Made by a program: the position numbers and the translations under genes. This document shows, piece by piece, positions 10,101 through 18,814 of a stretch of DNA of 64,000 bases. Within the stretch, counting starts at the first letter, position 1; the number at the start of each line of letters is the position of its first letter. The stretch spans positions 1 through 64,000 of the forward strand of contig JAAMXY010000993.1 in the NCBI GenBank assembly GCA_019677205.1. Direction: 5' to 3'. The notes under the pieces were generated by a model that searched no databases, had not been told where the DNA came from, and worked only from the letters and a program-made list of their open reading frames with translations. The stretch comes from Pinguiococcus pyrenoidosus (Eukaryota > Sar > Pinguiophyceae > Pinguiochrysidales > Pinguiochrysidaceae).

Positions 10101-13100
10101 GCCGATTCAAGAGCATCGTGGAGCTCACCCAGAACCTCGACTGCGATGGGAACGAGTGCGAAGTCGACACGCTCCGCGTCGTCCAGCTCACCGTCGATGG
10201 TGGCCGCAAGGTCTTCTACGAGTATCGCCGCCTTCCTTGCGTCAATCTCGCCTTCTTCGAGGGTGGCTACACCATTTCCGACCGGAACCGCAATGATGCC
10301 GTCTGTGCCGATCCCAACACCCTTGCCGGCGCCACCATCTGCGGCAGCGATGCCTCTGACACTGTCGGGGTGCGCATGTGTCCCTACTATCACGAAGAAA
10401 GAGTCACCTACGCAACTGCGCAATCACGGTGCGAAGCCGCCGGCAGCGCCACGATCGAATTCGCGAGAGTCGAATTGAACGGGTGTCCGGGAGCGACCGA
10501 GCTCTGGTCCAGCGTACCCTGCATGGTAAAGGCGAAGGTTGAAGAGGACGGCCGTGTCGCGGCCGTGCACGTGATGGAGAGCGAAAGCCGCCAAAACCGC
10601 CGCCGTGGGGCAATCCGCGAAGACAACCAAAACACATTCAGGGCCCCCTGGCTTAGCACGACTTATCCGAAGCCCAGCGAGAACTGCGTCGGTGGCGACT
10701 GTGCGTACAACGAGATCGAGGACGCCTGCATCTGCAACGCCACGGTCGAAGTGTCGCCAGTCTTCCGCAGCATCCCGACGGTCAACGAAGCGCTCAGGAG
10801 CCTTCGCATCGGCTCTGCACCTCCCGATGCGTACGACGACGGAGACTACGTCGAGTGCACCACCGCGGCGTGCCGGGAGAGTGCCGACGATGGCGTCACT
10901 GTCTACACCGAGCAAGGAGTGAACGGCATCAATGAGAACACCATCTTCAAGGTCGAAACGCCCGGCCGGGAGCCTCGGTACTTCCGGAACTTGGCGTCGA
11001 CGGTCTACGTGGGCGACCGCGTGGGCTTCCACAATACGCCGACGTTCTTCTTGGTCAAGGAAGCAACCGTCCGTGATGCCGAGGACGAAACAGACGCGGT
11101 GCTTAAGCACCTTCTCTACCAGCCAAACACGCCGGTATTCGTCGCGGACTTCCTGATCAAGCGCTTCACGACGTCCAACCCGGCTCCGAGATACGTGGCT
11201 AAAGTAGCCGAGGCTTTCCGACTGGGTACCTACGATGGAATTGGTAGCGGGAAGTACGGAGACCTCAGCGCCACCATTGCTGCAATTCTTCTTGACCGCG
11301 AGTCGCTTTCTGCTGCAGTGACCTTGGACCCGGCCCATGGAAAGGTGCGAGAGCCGCTTCTGAAGCTGCTGCACTTCCTTCGCGCGCTAGACTTCAGAGC
11401 ACGCGATGGTTGGGAGATACCAATGCGATCCCTTAACTACCAGATCGGTCAGATGATTTGGACGTCTCCGAGCGTCTTCAACTTTTACCAATCAGAGTAT
11501 CAGCCGCCTGGTCCCGTTGTCGCAGCGAACTTGGTGGCACCCGAGGCGCAGCTCTTGACGATGCCGAACATCATCAACTATCTCAATGGAATGGTGAGTA
11601 TGATCTACTTTGGCCTCATGAGCTGCTTCGGCGGCTTCGGGCACTCCACAGGCTTTAACGTTGCCTGCTGGATATATCGCTCCGGGTCGTACCTAGACAA
11701 CAACTGGGGAAGGCTGACGTACCAACGCCCAAGCAGTATTGAAGCCGACGACGTCGTGAGCATCATCGACGAGCTAGATCTCCTTCTTACCGGCGGCCGA
11801 CTCCATCCAGCGAACCGCAATATCTTCCAAGACGTTTACAACGCGACATACCTACAGCAGGGCGACGCGGATCGCGCCCTCAGGGACGCCCTCACCCTTT
11901 TTCTGGGAACACCGGAATATCAGGTCACCGGCGGCGCGCACCGTCCGCTCCACAGCTCTTTCGAGAACTCGACCCAGGACACAGACATGGATCAGCCTTT
12001 CAAGGCGATCGTCTATCTGTTCTTCACTGGCGGTCTTGACTCGCACAACCTTGTTGTGCCGCATTCCAATTGCGAGTCCACGGACATGTATCAGATGTAC
12101 AGGGATGTGCGAACGGATGTCGCGATCAGAAAAGAAGACCTCCTCCAGATTGACGTACCCTCTGGAACTCAGCCATGTGACGTGTTCGGCGTTCATCCTA
12201 GACTCGGGTTCCTAAAAGACATGTACGACGATGGGGATGCGACTTTCGTCGCAAACGTTGGCCCCTTGGTCGAGCCTGTGACGAAAGACGAATTCCGCCG
12301 TGGATTGAAGAGACTGCCCTCGTCCTTGTTTGCGCACAATGTGCAGCAAAAGATAACAAAGACAGTCTTCGGCCAGGCGAACTCGCCAACTGGGGTGCTT
12401 GGGAGACTCAACGATGCCGTGACCGCGAACGGCCTCAAGTCAGCCTCTTTCTCGATCAGCGGGCCAGCAATTGCATTGAACGGCAGGCCGGGCGGCTCAC
12501 AAGAGGCCGACGTCCTCAGCTCTAATGGCGATACTGTCACCTTCGACCGAGACCAGTTGGTACCGCATCTCAGGGAACCACTCATGGACCTCAATCAGAA
12601 CTATTCGAGGTCATACTTCGCAGGGACATGGTCAAATCGGATACAGAGTGCATTCACTCGATCGGAGATTCTCCGGGAATCCCTGGACACCGCTGAGCTT
12701 ACGAAGCCCTTTGAGCGACGTGATTTGACTGGAAACCTCGGTAGCCAGCTGGAACAAGTCGCCAGACTCATTTCTGCGCGTGAAGTCTTTGGCGCTGTGC
12801 GCCATTCATACTACGTTGAGCTGGGAGGATTCGACACCCACTCGAACAACGGAGGAGTTCTGGACGACAAATTTCAAGATCTCGACCGAGCCCTTCAGAG
12901 CTTCAAGGAAGAGATGGAAGGACAAGGACTCTGGGACGACGTGGTGATCGTGGGAGCGTCTGAATTCGCTCGGACCCTCACGAGCAACGGCCGTGGTACA
13001 GACCACGGTTGGGGCGGAAACATGTTCCTCGTCGGTGGGGCTGTCAACGGAGGTCAGATTCTGGGTGAATACCCATCGGACCTCTCGTACTTCGGGCCTC

Positions 13101-13285
13101 TGAACATCGGTCGGGGAAGGATGATTCCAACGATGGGTTTGGAAGGTGTTTGGAATGGCATTGCCACGTGGTACGGAGCGTTGGATGTTCAGAAACCCGA
13201 TATTCTGCCAAACATTGTCAACTTCCCCTCCGACAACCTGCTGACGGAGGCTGATCTGTTTGAAGCCGAGAACCCTGGTATGTAG
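7169..13285 (+). CDS. Membrane-anchored DUF1800-DUF1501 fusion protein
   Basis: An intronless gene of 2,038 residues. Start chosen at 7169 (MMATGAARPPFGG); a longer frame reaches 7016 but only over simple-sequence DNA. A basic patch (GKRSKK) precedes one hydrophobic helix at about residues 48-71, giving a type II signal anchor. Residues about 190-1,590 match the DUF1800 layout: an opening RFLMDSTFGPSRA, then QRMAWALAQIFVIN, YYDIFVRHAFGSYFDILREV, PDENYAREIMQLFTIGLW, and near the end a FNFYQSEYQPPGPV block. A Cys-rich insertion of several hundred residues (about 10,000-10,900) enlarges it well beyond bacterial size. Residues about 1,610-2,025 match DUF1501 (FFTGGLDSHNLVVPH, FVANVGPLVEP, GGFDTHSN, ASEFARTL, DHGWGGNMF). 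In bacteria these two families are usually separate neighbouring genes for exported proteins of unknown function. Biochemical role is unknown. Confidence 0.88.
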   Translation: MMATGAARPPFGGPNDAELGASKPAGQGFAPSGKRSKKNLICGLRRTTLFVIVVSIVVVLAGLAGGYILFYGSEGGDSSSDGPVTAPVVDGEPTPVSSGSVRLAPSSSGTLYTLSRVTGESEDGVYTPAARSYDGNDWEAMPPLLLDFDCDVDACKGNVPDDGYEYVLEGLSVSAEEDSVAPSAEKRVARFLMDSTFGPSRATIDSFPGSSSQDFSGRAKQWVRDQLSTPASLHRAHIRERVNHRMASTFPTRGPCDLNSRWLRFTFTGEDVDRTFVVTPTTFELRAGGALRTVLSDFDNSQTDIEHRVCNVDDWLGGSVRYGDRCQYVIPNPPVMFPSGDAPANSLAHDGGNFAPLDPARPGVMTLVSRPAAQLECRVNAAHAFATDESGDWLIFERRIRLLDNTLDTPMSNPEGAVGDDYTLSCPAVPKSFLNRETCIPEASVCTTPAFSSVLFELSEENVRNFYTASGKYVHILRGLPNDDIGQPCSLERSRWLRHTDTCSDAASLDAGTRDAISAALEAADDGAAVIDINLSNEASCTNYDISGVKVNAVFGDGRTICWEHVHEDQYGVYDFSRWTVIHFGNDEAWRFGRDNPISAFAERYGSSYVDFPPWHNSGDWRYQKFHMQYVGRFGEWVDFATLPRGVRTKEIAEIVGSTPDFAAGTKGEACGSPGEVRNLPGRGAHYPFSIDSVEELRTQEFDQPTFADRTNDAKHNVWLNAVLDAPDQLRQRMAWALAQIFVINVEGAGEPFYQEAYATYYDIFVRHAFGSYFDILREVSYSPLMGTMLTYMGSRSLQWQLDRGRQVYPDENYAREIMQLFTIGLWKLNPDGTLARDASGDAMASYTNDDILSFARVWTGFERQGFRDNIEALFGRNNVDPMWIYAPGRDLFPKGGLDGAFVGDGYPLCSQLPERHFLKKGAQFHYLGAEPVPQLQWDAFIREASVPDDAILRMELNSQTSALYRTLCDAASTGGPCRFKSIVELTQNLDCDGNECEVDTLRVVQLTVDGGRKVFYEYRRLPCVNLAFFEGGYTISDRNRNDAVCADPNTLAGATICGSDASDTVGVRMCPYYHEERVTYATAQSRCEAAGSATIEFARVELNGCPGATELWSSVPCMVKAKVEEDGRVAAVHVMESESRQNRRRGAIREDNQNTFRAPWLSTTYPKPSENCVGGDCAYNEIEDACICNATVEVSPVFRSIPTVNEALRSLRIGSAPPDAYDDGDYVECTTAACRESADDGVTVYTEQGVNGINENTIFKVETPGREPRYFRNLASTVYVGDRVGFHNTPTFFLVKEATVRDAEDETDAVLKHLLYQPNTPVFVADFLIKRFTTSNPAPRYVAKVAEAFRLGTYDGIGSGKYGDLSATIAAILLDRESLSAAVTLDPAHGKVREPLLKLLHFLRALDFRARDGWEIPMRSLNYQIGQMIWTSPSVFNFYQSEYQPPGPVVAANLVAPEAQLLTMPNIINYLNGMVSMIYFGLMSCFGGFGHSTGFNVACWIYRSGSYLDNNWGRLTYQRPSSIEADDVVSIIDELDLLLTGGRLHPANRNIFQDVYNATYLQQGDADRALRDALTLFLGTPEYQVTGGAHRPLHSSFENSTQDTDMDQPFKAIVYLFFTGGLDSHNLVVPHSNCESTDMYQMYRDVRTDVAIRKEDLLQIDVPSGTQPCDVFGVHPRLGFLKDMYDDGDATFVANVGPLVEPVTKDEFRRGLKRLPSSLFAHNVQQKITKTVFGQANSPTGVLGRLNDAVTANGLKSASFSISGPAIALNGRPGGSQEADVLSSNGDTVTFDRDQLVPHLREPLMDLNQNYSRSYFAGTWSNRIQSAFTRSEILRESLDTAELTKPFERRDLTGNLGSQLEQVARLISAREVFGAVRHSYYVELGGFDTHSNNGGVLDDKFQDLDRALQSFKEEMEGQGLWDDVVIVGASEFARTLTSNGRGTDHGWGGNMFLVGGAVNGGQILGEYPSDLSYFGPLNIGRGRMIPTMGLEGVWNGIATWYGALDVQKPDILPNIVNFPSDNLLTEADLFEAENPGM

Positions 13286-13976
13286 TGGCGGATTGATCTG
13301 GTGACCGGACGTGCTCGGCGGGCTGCCTCTAGTCCCAAGCGTTTTTCTCCTGCATGAGGGCTGCAGCCTGCGAGCGTAGAGATGTGTGCATTGTGAGCAA
13401 AACTAAAAGACGAGCTTGATACCCACATACTCGAATATGAGACGTGGTACCCCGTGTTTGCCAACCAGATGGTGCACGAAAGGGGAGGCTTAACATCACC
13501 TCCGCAGTCCCTCACTGAGTCTGGTCACGATACCGACGAAGGCCCCCTCACCCCCAGATCGTCCAAATCCGTCTTTAGATTCTCGGCTCGACGTAGAATC
13601 AAGGGGATGGTAGAATATCACGTGTGCCGTGATCTCGGGAGGGCTGGGCTACGGCTCCGTGGCCAAGGACTCTCAGCTGCCATTCCGCAGGGTCTCAGCC
13701 AAGAGCACGGTGATGTGTCTTTTCCACAGACCCGGTCGAAGTGATACAGTGCAAGCTACAGCAAGGCAGCCGCAGCAAGGCAGCCGCGGCAAGGCAGCAG
13801 TAGCCGCAGCGGCAGCAGCAAGAGGAGCCCGCTGCGAAACACTGGTCGGGGCGACAAGTCTTTCTTTCCGTTCAAGTGGTCTACCATCCTTCTCTTCTCC
13901 CCATAGGAGAAGAGCGGCCCTCTCCCCATAGGAGAAGAGCGGCCCTCTCCCCATAGGAGAAGAGCGGCCCTCCCCA
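13286..13976. other. Intergenic region between convergent genes
   Basis: No gene supported. Holds a GCAAGGCAGC-type low-complexity stretch at about 13,758-13,820 and the hairpin-bearing 25-base repeat listed separately. Confidence 0.5.
13892..13975. repeat. Three tandem 25-base repeats, each carrying a perfect hairpin
   Basis: Units occupy 13,896-13,920, 13,921-13,945 and 13,946-13,970 and are identical, followed by a partial fourth. The first full hairpin has nine-base arms CTCTTCTCC (13,892-13,900) and GGAGAAGAG (13,906-13,914) around a five-base loop; in later copies the left arm is shortened because the preceding unit ends CGGCCC. It lies within about 10 bases of the stop codon of the gene on the minus strand (13,977), so it would sit at the start of that gene's 3' untranslated region. 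Confidence 0.85.
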
Positions 13977-15031
13977 TTACGATGGCGGCGGACCAGCTTG
14001 AATGTTTATGTCCACCGGAGGCCCCAAGTTCTCTCCATCCTTGCCTTTCACCTGCATCGACAAGAAAGGTAAGTCGCTTTGGTGGAAGTGCCATTTTTAC
14101 GGCCTTCCATGCTGTGCCTCACCGTGTAGAAGCCCTTCTCGTTGAGCTCGTAGTATTCCGGTTGAAAGCCGATCGGCGTCGCGTCGCCACGATAAGCGGC
14201 TGCAACTGCCGCCCAATTCTTCGGCAGCTGTACATCCTCGAAAGCTTCCTGATTGCAGCGATACATCCTTAACGGAAGGGAGAGGGAAGGGGGGNNNNNN
14301 NNNNNNNNNNNNNNNNNNNTGGTGAGAGATATGAGAAGCCAGGGTTCGTTCTCGCTTCTGGGCAGCAAAACACGAACGACACGAGAAAGCCTGACATCCC
14401 AGATGCACACCTTTCCTCATCTTGCACGACGGCGATTTCCGAGTTGCCAACCGCGCAGAAGAGCTCTAGAGATCGATCTGCCCCGGGAAGGCCCAGCTCG
14501 TAGGGTCTCAGACGTCGAGCGTGCTCGTAGACCAATGGCCTCTGCGCCCAGGCAGCTCCTAAGGCGGGGAAAGTCAGCAAGGAAACGCCGGGTGGTCTGC
14601 CATTCTAGCGTTGCATGCCATCCTTGACCTACCAAAAGCTCCCTTGGGGAAGCCAGCCCCAGCAGCCACCTTGCCAGTGAACCAGAGCTTGTCGCTGTCG
14701 GGGCCACGCACGTAAACGTCCACTGCCAAGAGCCGTCAGGCCTCTGGATCCGCCTCAACATTGCAATAAGCACGGGACTCCCACCTATCGTGGCACTCTG
14801 TCCCCCAACGATGTCGTCCCAGCTCTGTCGCGGACGCTTCCCTAGCGCCGCAGGCTGATTCTGCTGCACAATGGCCGCGATCTTGGCGAAGTTGCGGTTG
14901 GCGGAGGTCACCGTCTGCAAGTCGTAGCGGAATTTGCCGTCGCGGGCTCCGGCGCCGCCAAAGCCGCCGGACAGCCCCTGCACCTGCGCGCCTATCAAGA
15001 AGAGGAGTACCAGGAAAAACGGCGCTTCCAT
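13977..15031 (-). CDS. Secreted or organellar protein of unknown function, five or more exons, crosses assembly gap
   Basis: Modelled exons: 15,031-14,785; 14,722-14,633; 14,558-14,411; 14,357 into the gap; 14,267-14,123; 14,051-13,977. Phases agree at every junction outside the gap, and each intron has GT-AG ends (62-74 nt). The N-terminus MEAPFFLVLLFLIGAQVQG is a signal peptide. Later motifs include VYVRGPDSDKLWFTGKVA, PLVYEHARRLRPYELGLPG, CAVGNSEIAVVQDEE and NWAAVAAAYRGDATPIGFQP; the C-terminus is Pro-rich. The LWFTGKVA...EHARRLRPYELG...GNSE arrangement is reminiscent of small proteins conserved in plastids of algae and plants, but I cannot name the family. A gap of 25 N at 14,295-14,319 hides the end of one exon and part of an intron. 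Confidence 0.68.
14295..14319. other. Assembly gap (25 N)
   Basis: Exactly 25 undetermined bases. It lies inside the preceding gene, probably spanning a donor site and the beginning of an intron; a polypyrimidine tract and acceptor lie just beyond it on the minus strand. True gap size is unknown. Confidence 0.95.
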
Positions 15032-15560
15032 GACGTCTGCGGCCTAAACGCCCCGAAACACACAGACGCTTCAGGCCCCTCGACGCACGTGACGGACGGA
15101 CGCGGAACCACGCCGTGACAGAGCGACAAAAAGGTTTTCGTCAACGCGATCGACGGGTAAACGGACGCTGCTGGTTGGTTACATATTTGAAAAAGGCCCT
15201 TTGGTAATATTGAAATACGGACAGGATGAATATATAAAAGCGTCTACAAGATTCTGAAAACTTCCACAGGCGCGTGTTTGGCCCACGCAGCAGTGCTTTT
15301 TAAAAAAGAATCATGAGTCTCTCTCGGACTCTATTTACTCTATAATATGGCCTCGCTTTTCGAAATCCACCAAATGCCGCTCTTCTCCCCTCTGTCCTCA
15401 ACAGCGCCGCAAAGCGCGTGTTTTCGCGCCATTTCCTGGTTCAAATCGCTCCACTTCGGGTCTCCGCTTCTGCTGCTCGCTATCTTGAGGCTGCCTGCCC
15501 CTTTCAGAAGCCCCAAATCCGCCGACGAGAGGGCAGGAGGCGCGGTCGCCCGTCAAGTCC
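15032..15560. promoter_or_regulatory. Divergent promoter region with TATA-like element
   Basis: Separates two divergently transcribed genes. An AT-rich island (about 15,180-15,245) contains TATATAAAAG at 15,231-15,240 in plus orientation, the best TATA match in the region, about 320 bases before the plus-strand start codon at 15,561. A plus-strand frame starting at 15,347 (MASLFEIHQMPLF) is open but lacks convincing protein character. Confidence 0.4.
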
Positions 15561-17546
15561 ATGTCCCACTTCGAGAAGCGCGCACCTCACGGCCCCCACG
15601 ACACAGGTTCGGGTTCCTGTACCGCACCGCACGAAGCCTGCCGCCCATCCGCAGAGGTTGGGACGCCAAAGTGTTTCGGAAAGGCTGACCATGGAAGCGA
15701 AACAGGCGCGAAAAGCGGACGCAGCTGGCGGACAGAGGGCTCCACGACGCCTGCAAATGGCGCTCGGAGCGGCGGATTCGGCTCGAGAGGCGCCAGGAAT
15801 GCCGCAGAGGCCGAGTATGAAGAAGTGGAGGACTTTGACTTTTCCACGGCGCTGAAAAAGCGCACGCAGCAGAAGACCCCGGCGCAGTGTACGGCCTCCG
15901 ACGACGTCGCGAGCTCGGAAAACACCGACTTGAACGGCAAAACCCCGCGAGCAGGCCGCTGGCGGATTGAAGAAGCCAAGGGGGTCTCCTCCAGCCCCAA
16001 GATGACCAACATGCACAAAGGCGCCAAGGTGAACGGCGCTCGCAACCGCCAGACAGCCACGGTAGGAGCCTTTTTGTTTCCTCATTCGGGTCTCAGGCGG
16101 AGCTTTGGCGGTCCAAGGTCCGCGCGCACAAAATGAGGCCATCCTCCTGACGCAAGCTTTTGGGAAATGCGCAGGATGACTGGAGGCGGAGCAGTCGGGG
16201 CACGAGGCCCCCTACAGGAGATGCCGATGGCGCTGCGGGACAATCGGCTGCGGAAGGCGTGCGAAGCTGGCGGGCTGGACAGCCCGCCGCAGCAGCGCCG
16301 ACTGCCACTGAGACGGTGGCGTCCGGAGAAGTTCCGAAACCGAAACCGAAACCGAAACCGAAAGCGGAAGCGGAAGCGGAAGCGGAAGCGGAAGCGGCGG
16401 AGCCAGCGAACGTAGGAAGCTGGCGCAGCGCATCTCCAGCGACTGCGGCCAGACCGGCCGCCGCCGCCGCCGCCGAGGTCGAGGACGAAGAGGTCAGCAA
16501 GAGGAGCAACAGTTGGCGCAGTCGCCGGGACGATCAGCAGAGCAGCTTCGACCCCAGCGTCTTCTCCAGCAGCCGACAGAAAGAACCCTCCGCGAGTGCC
16601 GCCGGCTCGAGCGCCCGACGACAGGATAGCATCACGTCGCAAGGAAGCTCCGGATCGGGCAGGCAGGACTCGTTCGGCCGCAGCAAGAGCGCGGGGAATT
16701 CCGCCGCCAAGCGCCCGCAGAAGAGCTTGCCAAGCCCGTTTAGCGGCCTGTCGGTGCCGCAGGTGCAGCTGGTGCCCAGCATGAAGAGCAGCACGCGGAT
16801 CACGAAGATGCTTGTGGATGTGCTCTGCCGCTACGCGCAGGCCTTTGACGCCGCGCCGCAGCTGGAGGAGTCTCCCTTGCCGTTCCTGTGGCCATCGCAC
16901 ATGGCAACCGTGCTGACCGATCGGGAGCACAAGAACGAGGCCTGTGCGGTCATGAAGGCCTTCCACGACCAGCTTGAGGGTGAGATTGAGACACTGGCGA
17001 CGGAGTTCCGCGTCGCCGCGATTGGAGACAACGCGGAAGAATCCGTGTGCCTGCAGCTCCAGTGCGAGTACTGGGACCAGATGGTGGAGTCCCTGGGCTT
17101 TCCGGAGCTGGCGAACGCGCAGCCTTTCATGCCGGTGATTCTTCTGCGAGACTTTGATGACTGGATTTGCAGCTCGAGAAAGGAGACAATTGTGCGAATG
17201 CTGAACACCGAGCTGCGGAAGCAGCCGCCGCTCGTTGTGTTCTTCGATAACAGCCGTGTTGTGGCACAGCCAAAGCAAGGGGATAGCCGCGAAGTGGTCT
17301 ACTTCTTGGATCGCAATGGAAAGGTAGGCCCTTCAAATTCCAGACAGGCCGAGCGGCGATGCCTCCTCGGAACTCTCACACCCTTTCCCCCCACCACCAC
17401 AGATTCGAGTCGGTCACTTACCCGAGATCCGTGGCCAAGATAGCATTGGGAATCCACGGGCGCAGATGCGGAGCAGCCTCCGCGCCTGGGTGGGCCACGA
17501 GAGCCTGGTCCTCCCATTCGGCAAAGCGCACGAGACGGAGGCATAA
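15561..17546 (+). CDS. Low-complexity protein with a conserved-looking C-terminal domain, unknown function
   Basis: Exons 15,561-16,061, 16,175-17,323 and 17,403-17,546 join in phase 0 throughout, giving 597 residues ending LPFGKAHETEA. Residues 1-330 are disordered and rich in Ser, Gly, Arg and Ala, with a (KP)n run followed by an (EA)n run at about 16,335-16,400, both produced by hexanucleotide repeats. Residues about 355-560 are well-mixed and probably folded: a helical segment around RITKMLVDVLCRYAQAF, an acidic/aromatic core with EYWDQMVESLGFPE, and VILLRDFDDWI. No catalytic motif is evident. Neither a signal peptide nor membrane segment is seen, so a cytosolic or nuclear location is likely. 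I do not recognise the folded region. Confidence 0.75.
16330..16405 (+). repeat. In-frame hexanucleotide repeats encoding (KP)n then (EA)n
   Basis: About five AAACCG-type units pass into about seven GAAGCG-type units without changing frame, giving PKPKPKPKPK then AEAEAEAEAEA. The repeats are pure enough to be length-variable between individuals. Confidence 0.85.
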
Positions 17547-17570
17547 TGGCCTAGGACATCCAAGCCAGTT

Positions 17571-17591
17571 CCCCCCCCCCCCCCCCCCCCC
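17571..17591. repeat. Poly-C tract, 21 bases
   Basis: An unbroken run of 21 C in the spacer between the convergent low-complexity gene and ABA4-like gene. Length may be unreliable because of sequencing slippage. A similar 17-base C run lies at 30,335-30,351, inside an intron. Confidence 0.9.
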
Positions 17592-17812
17592 AACGCTGGA
17601 AGAACCCACGCCTTGCTTGGCGCTCCGGACTTCATTCAGCTGGTGGTGCATGCGATGTATTGTAGAGTTGAGATTTGTAAATCGTCAGATCCACACGAGG
17701 TATCTGAGACTACGACCTTGTACAAAAAGAAGAAAGAAATCCATGCTTCGTGCTACAAGCTGTACGTGCTTCGTGAGTGAATTCTGTTCAGCGCCCGATT
17801 CCGCCCCATCGA

Positions 17813-18625
17813 TCATGCATCTTCGACGTCGGCTTTTTCGTCCACGCCGGGGAGGGGGTTGCCGGTCACGAGGCATGTTGCGCAGTGCAGCAGCAGACCG
17901 GGAGGTCCTATGAGGTTGCACAGGAAGACCGAGTGGCGCGTGAAGATGTTTCTGCGCAGTCCGTCGAGCCAGATCCACCGCGCCACGAAGAGATCCCACG
18001 TTAGCACGTGCGACCATTCCTCCGAGACGAAGTTGGCGTAGCCCATCATGCCCTGCATCGCCTTCTGCGGGTCTCCGGCTGGATCAAAGACGTCCGCGAA
18101 CTCCGCTATCGGCGCCGTGCCGGCCTCCTGCGATGCGGAGATCACGACGATGCCGAAATGCACCAGGCAAAAGAGCAGAACGCTGCTCAGGTTGCCCATG
18201 AACTTCTTCGTGATGTCCGCCCTGGGTGCAGCCACCATCAGCACGTAGAGGAACTGCGGTCCAAAAGTGGCCACGTTGAACAGCTGCGCCACATCCGCAT
18301 TGGATCCAATGCTGCACAGCTGCCAAGCGGGTCAGCCAAGCGCTCTTCCACTGCCTCTCTTGCATCTCCTACCGTCAACGAGTCCACCAACTCCGCCCCG
18401 GCCTTCAGCGCGGCGCCTCGGTGCCCAGGTCGCCCTCCAGCAATTGCAGACCTCGAGGGGAGAGTGCCTAGCACGGCGTCAGGGGCCTTAGCGATCCGCC
18501 GTCGGTGACGTGGTGCAGCCGCCGCTGCTGCCGAACGTACGTGGGCCGCGCGACGCCGGGGAAAAGGCCAGCCCCTGAGCCAGGAGGCCCAGCAGGCATG
18601 CCAGAGCAGGCACACGCGCCTTCAT
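17813..18625 (-). CDS. ABA4-like (DUF4281) plastid membrane protein
   Basis: Exons 18,625-18,541, 18,467-18,373 and 18,319-17,813 join with correct phase (1, 0) over introns of 73 and 53 nt, giving 228 residues. The leader MKARVPALACLLGLLAQGLA runs into FSP, a signal peptide plus Phe-led transit peptide, which predicts import into a complex plastid. The last exon matches the DUF4281/ABA4 layout: FNVATFGPQFLYVLMVAAPR (first helix), a second hydrophobic helix SVLLFCLVHFGIVVI, a central loop, then HVLTWDLFVARWIWLDGL and a final helix NLIGPPGLLLHCATC. In plants ABA4 is required for neoxanthin formation; in algae the product is less certain, so a xanthophyll-related role is inference. It is transcribed divergently from the MORN gene 190 bases away. 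Confidence 0.85.
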
Positions 18626-18814
18626 GTGCAAGGTGAGTGAGAGTGGCGTCGCTGCGGCGCTCTCCGGACAGAGACTCTGTCCGCCACGCCGGCGGCGGCG
18701 GATGAAAACAAGACGCGAGTCGGAACATTTCCGTCTGTCCCGAATTCAAACCTGCCGTTACGCGCTGGGGCGCCGACGCCTCTCTCTCCACTGACGCGCG
18801 TTGGCGACTCCGCC
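18626..18814. promoter_or_regulatory. Short bidirectional promoter
   Basis: Only 189 bases separate the start codons of the ABA4-like gene (minus) and the MORN gene (plus), so both promoters must lie here. No TATA box is evident; the sequence is GC-rich. Confidence 0.5.

Noticed and set aside
13896-13970. Possible CRISPR-like array
   Set aside because: The 25-base units are directly adjacent with no spacers, and the host is eukaryotic.
14253-14627. Plus-strand frame running through the 25-N gap
   Set aside because: Depends on undetermined bases and lies opposite exons with matching phases on the minus strand.
16082-17278. 398-residue minus-strand frame opposite the low-complexity gene
   Set aside because: Its FRFRFRFR run is the antisense of the (KP)n/(EA)n coding repeat. 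The plus-strand exons have agreeing splice phases.
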